From Takakia lepidozioides (lineage: Eukaryota; Streptophyta; Takakiopsida; Takakiales; Takakiaceae): a stretch of DNA of 60,000 nt. The stretch spans positions 73,038,001-73,098,000 of the forward strand of contig CM060733.1 in NCBI GenBank assembly GCA_030704615.1. Direction: 5' to 3'. The position numbers and the translations under genes were made by a program. This document shows, piece by piece, positions 55,238-60,000 of this stretch (the stretch's first letter is position 1; each line of letters opens with the position of its first letter). The notes beneath the pieces are model-generated. The model was not told the origin of the DNA. It saw nothing but the letters and a program-made list of their open reading frames with translations, and made no database searches.

Positions 55238-55306
55238 TCTACACTCTAGTTTGAGTTCAAAGCTAGTTTAACATCTAATCTGATCCTAAATTTTTCTGCA
55301 ACAGCC

Positions 55307-55636
55307 CTAATGCTGACCTCTATACCTCTCCCATTGTCCATTTATCAACATCTCTACTCTACCTCCCCATGTCACCTCTCGAGCCATGGTGTTTATCTTC
55401 TCCCACCTTCCTAATTCTCTTATCCAAACCACAATGGTTGTTCTACCTCCAGCATGTATCACCCTAAGACATAAATCACCATCAGCTACTCTCCAAGCAT
55501 GGTTGAAGAAGTACAAACGAGGCTCTGAATAGACATTCGCTGAGCGTCGGCTCAAGCAAATCAGCACATCTCCAATGCTTGGTTCATCAGGAATCAGTGT
55601 GTGGTCTCTACTTGCCATCAAACCAGCCAATCCCAA
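55307..55636 (-). CDS. Family C ORF0, intact copy (C2)
   Basis: 109 codons between the PBS and gag, complete from ATG (MGLAGLMASRDHTLIPDEPS) to the stop after GQWERYRGQH. Conserved words shared with C1 are IPDEPSIGDVLIC, GDLCLRVIH, GRTTI..WIRELGRW, INTMAREVTW and NGQW..YRGQH. It is mixed alpha/beta-looking, slightly basic, with no membrane segment or zinc motif. I do not recognise the family. Its place, 36 bases after the PBS and about 70 bases before gag, shows it is part of the element. Function unknown. Confidence 0.7.
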   Translation of the reverse strand: MGLAGLMASRDHTLIPDEPSIGDVLICLSRRSANVYSEPRLYFFNHAWRVADGDLCLRVIHAGGRTTIVVWIRELGRWEKINTMAREVTWGGRVEMLINGQWERYRGQH

Positions 55637-55671
55637 TAAGAATCCTTAGCTAATAGTTTCAGATTCAGCGC

Positions 55672-55685
55672 AGCCCTGATACCAA
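55672..55685 (-). promoter_or_regulatory. Primer binding site, initiator-Met type (C2)
   Basis: The minus strand reads TGGTATCAGGGCTG, one change from the C1 PBS (A to G at position 10). It is preceded by a CCCCCTTCTTT run as in C1. Confidence 0.8.
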
Positions 55686-57889
55686 AAGAAGGGGGCATAA
55701 ATCCCCTTCTATGTAATTCTAACTTTACTTCTTCCAGTAAAGAGAACAACCTAGCAATCTACCAACGACACACGGTTATGGATTTCCCTCCTATTGTTCA
55801 TGATCAGAGTTCATCCAACAATTTTTTTTTTTTTACACCAGCATCATTGGATATTTCCGTAGCATACGATAATCCAAACTAGAGATTAAAACGGCTAAAA
55901 AACATGCAGAATTCTTCCACGTTCGTGCAGAATTCTTCCACATTAGAAGTCCATATCTCATGTTGTTGTTGTTGTTGTTTTTTTTTTTGTTTTTTTTTCC
56001 CCCAACATCCATTTATTTCGTTTTTACCTTTATGTTCTCCTGCTCAGCCTCCACCTTCGGCAGCCAAAGGTGCATGTCAGTACAATGTTGGTTTTATTTT
56101 TATTTTTATTTTTTTTCGACATCCATTTATTTCGTTTTTACCTTTATGTTCTCCCGCTCAGCCTCCACCTTCGGCAGCCAAAGGTGGCATGTCAGTACAG
56201 TCCTGTGTCATTTTTCATTATTGTTTCTCACAAATCCAAGCATACAATTATGGGCAGCCCGAGAAAAAATATTATATTGCCATGTGGCCGCCGTTTGCGC
56301 ATCCACGTCACACTGATGGCTGATGACTGATGGCTGATAGCTGATAGAATAGCAAACCCCCTTCTTGTTCATGATTTGCACAATTTTTATACAATTGCAG
56401 CACCAATGGTGCTGCTGTGATGTTTTAAGTGATACAACCAGCCCTATGACGGAGCTAATGGCAGCCTATGTGGACAACACCCTTGAGCAATACATGTCAA
56501 AACCCCTTTGTAATGAGAATTTCGCAAGCTAAGTCCACTCTGTACCAATTCTAACCTCAACATTAGCAGCTTGCGGGCCCATCCCTCCCTTAGTAATTAA
56601 ACTTGAAATCTAATTGTCTTTCAGTGTGCAAGCATTCTGATTCAATATGCTCTACTCCTTGCATCCAGCCATCCACACCTTCCTCTTTCTGTTTACAAAG
56701 AAATCATAGCTAACCCTCACTAGTGCTCACATCAACTATACTGGATTGCATGTACATCTAATCATCAAAATCCCAGAGCCGCATTGTGTGCAGATTCATA
56801 ATACTGAAGCCAAAGGAACAAAAACAACAAAAACAACAAACATTCTGTCATTGTGGGTGAACTACATCTGCCCTCAATCAGCACTCCCACAGACATATGC
56901 ATCAGATCCATTCATCTCCACAATCTCCTGGTTTGAAGTCCAGAGCCCCCATTCCATTTTTCAAAATCCTTTTCTGTCTCTCTCATTTTCCAGTTTGAGA
57001 GTGTCTCTACCAAAATTTCTTGTATAAGGTACTTTTTGCTTTTTGGAATGTGATCTTTTATTCAATTTCAAACTCTAAAATTTATTTTTTTCCGGGCAGG
57101 TTCATTGGGCAGATTGAAATGTTCTTGTTCACCTTCGTTGACCTTCGTCACTGATGGAATTGCGTTGGTAACTGACAGAAGAGGAGCTCTCAACAAGAAA
57201 GATCCAATCCCCATCCATGTTTTCTCCACAACAACTATTCATAAGTGCCAAAAAAAAGAAGCCCCAAATCATCACACTTAGCTGTTCTTATATCCTCCCT
57301 TAAGCGGTGGATGTCTATCTGTCGGTTCATTCCCCTTCCCCGCTTCTGCTGCCAGCTCGATCTCATCTGCCATTGTCACTGCCATACTGGCGTACCCAGA
57401 AAGACATCATACATTACTCTATGGTGCTAAAATCTTTCACAACCGCCTCAGCAGCCCGTCATAAATTTAACAACTCGACAGGCCCTAATTTCCACGATCA
57501 GCGGCACGGATCACCACACCGCCAGTCCTTTCCTTTCCTTCCTTCATCACTACTACTATTTACATGCCTAAACTAAAATCAAAACCAGGTAGAAACATGT
57601 TACCCGTATCTGATCGTAATAAACAGGTTGGTATCGTTTGGCCGTCATGCCCGCCAGTACTCCATCGTTGCCATAGCCCTTGGCAACACCACATACTTAG
57701 GTTATCGTGCTCCCCTTTCCTTCCTTATCTCCTACTGGTTGCAGCCCGATTTACCAGGTTGCCATTGCCTTCTGCCCTCATCTCCTTCATCACTACCTCT
57801 AATCAGAGGCCTACAACAAGATAAACAAAAAAACACAGAGAACTCGTTCTGTCTTGTCATAAACAGATTGCCTTGCTCTGCATATTCAC
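55686..57889. other. Probable C2 LTR remnant and unassigned sequence
   Basis: The first 150-200 bases resemble the end of the C1 LTR and are probably C2 LTR. Beyond that I see no LTR start. The stretch holds T-rich runs (55820-55835, 55975-56000), a tandem duplication (56005-56205), a TGATGGCTGATGAC microsatellite (56315-56350) and AT-rich unique sequence. An ORF of 86 codons at 57564-57824 (MPKLKSKPGRNMLPVSDRNK) has no recognised motif. I cannot assign it to any element. Confidence 0.4.
56005..56205. repeat. Two-unit tandem duplication, period about 114 bp
   Basis: ACATCCATTTATTTCGTTTT and the following 65 or so bases (through CCACCTTCGGCAGCCAAAGG) occur at 56005-56090 and again at 56119-56205, with only a few differences. 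Confidence 0.85.
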
Positions 57890-58061
57890 ATGCCTACGAA
57901 CCCTATCTTACAGGTGATCCGATTCATTACCCACTCAAAAAAACCAACACCAGAGGTTTACACGATTAAACCCACAACTATACGACAAACTCCAGACTAC
58001 GACGAAGCAATACCCATAATACAAGTACGTAGTGGACGGAAAATCATATGCAGAATTCATT
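57890..58061 (+). pseudogene. Family B Gag-PR linker fragment
   Basis: The frame reads KKPTPEVYTIKPTTIRQTPD then YDEAIPIIQVRSGRKIICR, aligned with the A1 linker QLYVKPEGREPVMDFDDSMP and VIQLRIG just before the protease loop. It is the piece missing between the B gag at 36994 and the B protease at 39005. It ends at ATTCATT (58055-58061), the same seven bases found at 39000-39006, and is joined tail to tail to a minus-strand B leader. No more gag is recognised to its left. Confidence 0.6.
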
Positions 58062-58074
58062 TTCAGCACCTTTA

Positions 58075-58620
58075 AACAGTCTTGGTATGTCAGTAAAGAA
58101 AATTTATAGTGGTCTCTACCCTTTCTCCAAGATTTACCCTATCTTGCCAGAATCCGTATTACGACTTAATTTTCCTTTTTACTGATTGATCACCAATCTT
58201 TTAATGGGCACAATAATACCATCTGTCTTTCTCAGTGTATCTGACTTACAACAAGTCTTTGGGTATCCAGTACTCCACTGCTTCTATGATCATGTGACAA
58301 TATTCATAATTTGAACATCCTTCTCTGAAAATATAACTAGTGTAGTAAACTTTTTTGATTGGGATTAGAGTAATCAATAAAGCTAGACGAGATCGCTTCT
58401 GATTCTACATTCCCAAGGTGCTCGTATAATACTGATCACTCCTCCTTTCAATCCCCATTTGTCATCTTCTTTCGCAATTGAAAGAAAGATCTTATGTTGT
58501 ATTGCTATTGGTAAGCCATGAAATTTTTCCATGAATGTTTTCCATCCTTTGCTTCCGTCGACTCGTTCTTTTGTGATTTCAAGAAATCACTGAGTAGCCA
58601 TCCTTCCTTGAGTACACTTG
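58075..58620 (-). pseudogene. Family B leader ORF1
   Basis: In sense orientation between the PBS and the expected gag start, frames read EITKERVDGSKGWKTFMEKF, HGLPIAIQHKIFLSIAKEDD and KWGLKGGVISIIRAP, then EAVEYWIPKDLL and KDRWYY. These parallel A1 ORF1 (KQFFQRFLELPDGCKENILK, WGLEKGVIRFIR, NWIPKDILW). Stops and slips make it non-functional. Relationship to A1 ORF1 is seen by eye; overall identity is low but the order of blocks is the same. Confidence 0.55.
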
Positions 58621-58639
58621 AACTCAACATACCGTTAGT

Positions 58640-58658
58640 TCCCAGTATGGTCGCCAAA
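58640..58658 (-). promoter_or_regulatory. Primer binding site, family B
   Basis: Sense TTTGGCGACCATACTGGGA starts immediately after the LTR end GGTTAACA, nearly identical to the A1 PBS. Confidence 0.75.
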
Positions 58659-59025
58659 TGTTAACCGTTGGTTTATGACTTAGGCAAAACAGGCTAACAA
58701 CACTACTGCCCATTTCCTAAGACATGCAACAGAGGTTGTCCGACGGTATGCTTTCAGGAACGATTACGAAGTAATCGTTTTAAGGATAGCTAAGCTATGA
58801 ACATCGTATGAAGCCATATCCCTACAGGCTGCTTAATCATATTGATTAAGCCTAATCTACAGCCTCTTTGGCATAACAGACCTTAGTCGAAAGGACTGAA
58901 GCCTCTTTGTTCAGATAAGCAGATGGTAGTCAAGACAAAACAAGAATTATGCTGAGATGATACACATTCTCACCATCTCACGTTCTCTCATAATGCACAT
59001 TCTCTCCATCTCACATTCACTCTAG
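58659..59025 (-). repeat. Family B LTR, 3' 367 bases (5' LTR remnant)
   Basis: Matches 1224-1590 of the left LTR. It is followed in sense direction by a PBS, so it is a 5' LTR. The other end is cut at 59025/59026 by repeat E2, in the sequence CACATTCACTCTA. Confidence 0.85.
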
Positions 59026-59552
59026 AGGTTAGCTATTTCATGAGCATGAGCGGCATGAGTGTAGCAAGACAATCGGTTTTCATGAGCAGAAGTACAAATT
59101 TTGGAAATAAAAAACATTAAAAACATTAGTTTAATAGAATATGTCAGAAAACCAATATAATATTCATTGTTTGAAGTAAAAATTGTAGTTTTGAGAGCCG
59201 TGCTCATGATATTTTGTCTTCCGTTCATGCGAATTCCGAGCGACATCTGTAAAAATGGCACCGAATTTCGCGGTAATAGGTTCCGAAACCGGAGAAATCT
59301 GCGACGTATTTCGCGGTAATAGGTGTCTCCGGCAAAAAATGGTGCCGAATTTCGCGGCTATAGGTCCCAACATGGCAGGTGTGTAAGCCCAAAATTTGGA
59401 AATGTGGCGCCGAATTTCGGTACATGGTGTCGGGGATTGCACAGATGTTGGGCAATTCTTGGGCCATATAACTGGAGATTCGGCGCCATTTTTTCAGACA
59501 TCGGACTTGCGGTGCTCGACGAGACCTCCTCGGGCAACATCACGGGACCACG
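59026..59552 (-). repeat. Repeat E, copy 2
   Basis: Inverted copy of 34580-35060, with one extra block of about 60 bases containing GCGGTAATAGG twice. It ends at CACGGGACCACG, after which the two copies differ. Its outer end (AGGTTAGCTATTTCATGAGC) abuts the family B LTR. Confidence 0.7.
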
Positions 59553-60000
59553 AGGGAGCGTGCGAATATTCTTGTCAGCTCGCCATGAATCCTCTTCTCC
59601 GCCAGGTGCCTCGTCAAGTCTTCGTCTCACTGGACGGGTGTGAACATCTCCTTCCAAGTGTTGGCCACTTCAAAGCAATGGCGTGTCCCGAAGGCCCTCT
59701 CGCAAGGCTGCCGCCCACTTCCGAGGATTCTGCGATCTGGAGGCAGTCTGCATCAGCATTTCCTGCCTGTCCGGCCCCAAGCCCCACTATTTCCCTTTCA
59801 AGAACTCGTTGTACCTGCATTGCTGCATAATTGACCTCACAATGTCCTCCGTTGTGGCAGTGAGGATGTCCACCAGATGCGCCACATAGGAGGCACGTCA
59901 GGAAGAATGTATTGATTTGGCCATGTTTGTTGTCGGCATGTCGGTGTCAGAGTCGGAGTCGAGACACATTTCCTGCACATGCACATGTTGAGGTTACAAG
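59553..60000. other. Unassigned 450 bases to window end
   Basis: Higher GC content than the neighbouring repeat. The minus strand has open stretches (59358-59657, 59614-59820) that run into E2, suggesting a gene fragment or the body of the element of which E is one end. No family recognised. Confidence 0.35.

Overview
This window is nuclear plant DNA made almost entirely of nested LTR retrotransposons. The evidence is Ty3/gypsy-type Gag-PR-RT-RNaseH-IN proteins, plant-style primer binding sites (initiator-Met type TGGTATCAG and a TTTGGCGACC...GGGGAC type like that of Tat/Ogre elements), polypurine tracts and LTRs. The diverged RT sequences and a PHD-finger integrase suggest a non-flowering land plant (bryophyte, lycophyte or fern), but the species cannot be fixed from this. 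I see no convincing host gene, rRNA, tRNA or CRISPR array. Layout: 1-1223 is the PR-RT half of element G. 1224-2836 is the 3' end of a minus-strand family B element (LTR plus the end of an extra gene). 2837-16445 is family A copy A1 (minus), nearly complete: LTR, extra downstream gene (aORF), 30-bp repeat array, IN, RNaseH, RT, PR, Gag, leader ORF1, PBS, LTR. 15210-22997 is A2, a tandem minus-strand copy sharing the middle LTR with A1 and cut by an exact 500-N gap. 23498-32623 is A3, the same family on the plus strand. 32624-34579 is the 5' end of family C copy C1 (LTR, PBS, a conserved small ORF0, gag). 34580-35060 is repeat E1. 35061-36993 is unassigned. 36994-39005 is a minus-strand family B gag. 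39005-47178 is plus-strand family B pol, aORF and partial LTR, with a MULE-like DNA transposon (44592-45409) inside the aORF. 47179-50888 is the 3' end of A4, an older family A copy. 50889-53137 is the RNaseH-IN-PHD-LTR half of a G element. 53138-55685 is the 5' part of C2 (minus). 55686-57889 is mostly unassigned. 57890-59025 is a family B gag/PR linker (plus) joined tail to tail to a B leader, PBS and LTR (minus). 59026-59552 is repeat E2, and the rest is unassigned. How the parts work together: families A and B share one large architecture, LTR - tRNA-Arg-like PBS - ORF1 - Gag with three zinc knuckles - PR-RT-RH-IN - about 1,390-residue coiled-coil aORF - PPT - LTR. Gag would build the particle and Pol would copy and integrate the element. 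ORF1 and aORF are extra, conserved and of unknown function. Family A also carries two minisatellites built on the same CACAGCC core, one between pol and aORF and one inside the LTR. The best candidates for something new are the aORF, its in-frame repeat linker, ORF1, the family C ORF0, and the PHD finger at the end of the G integrase. Many one-base indels (especially 20.6-26.6 kb), a partly duplicated LTR and the N gap between inverted copies mean assembly error must be weighed before large-scale structure is interpreted.
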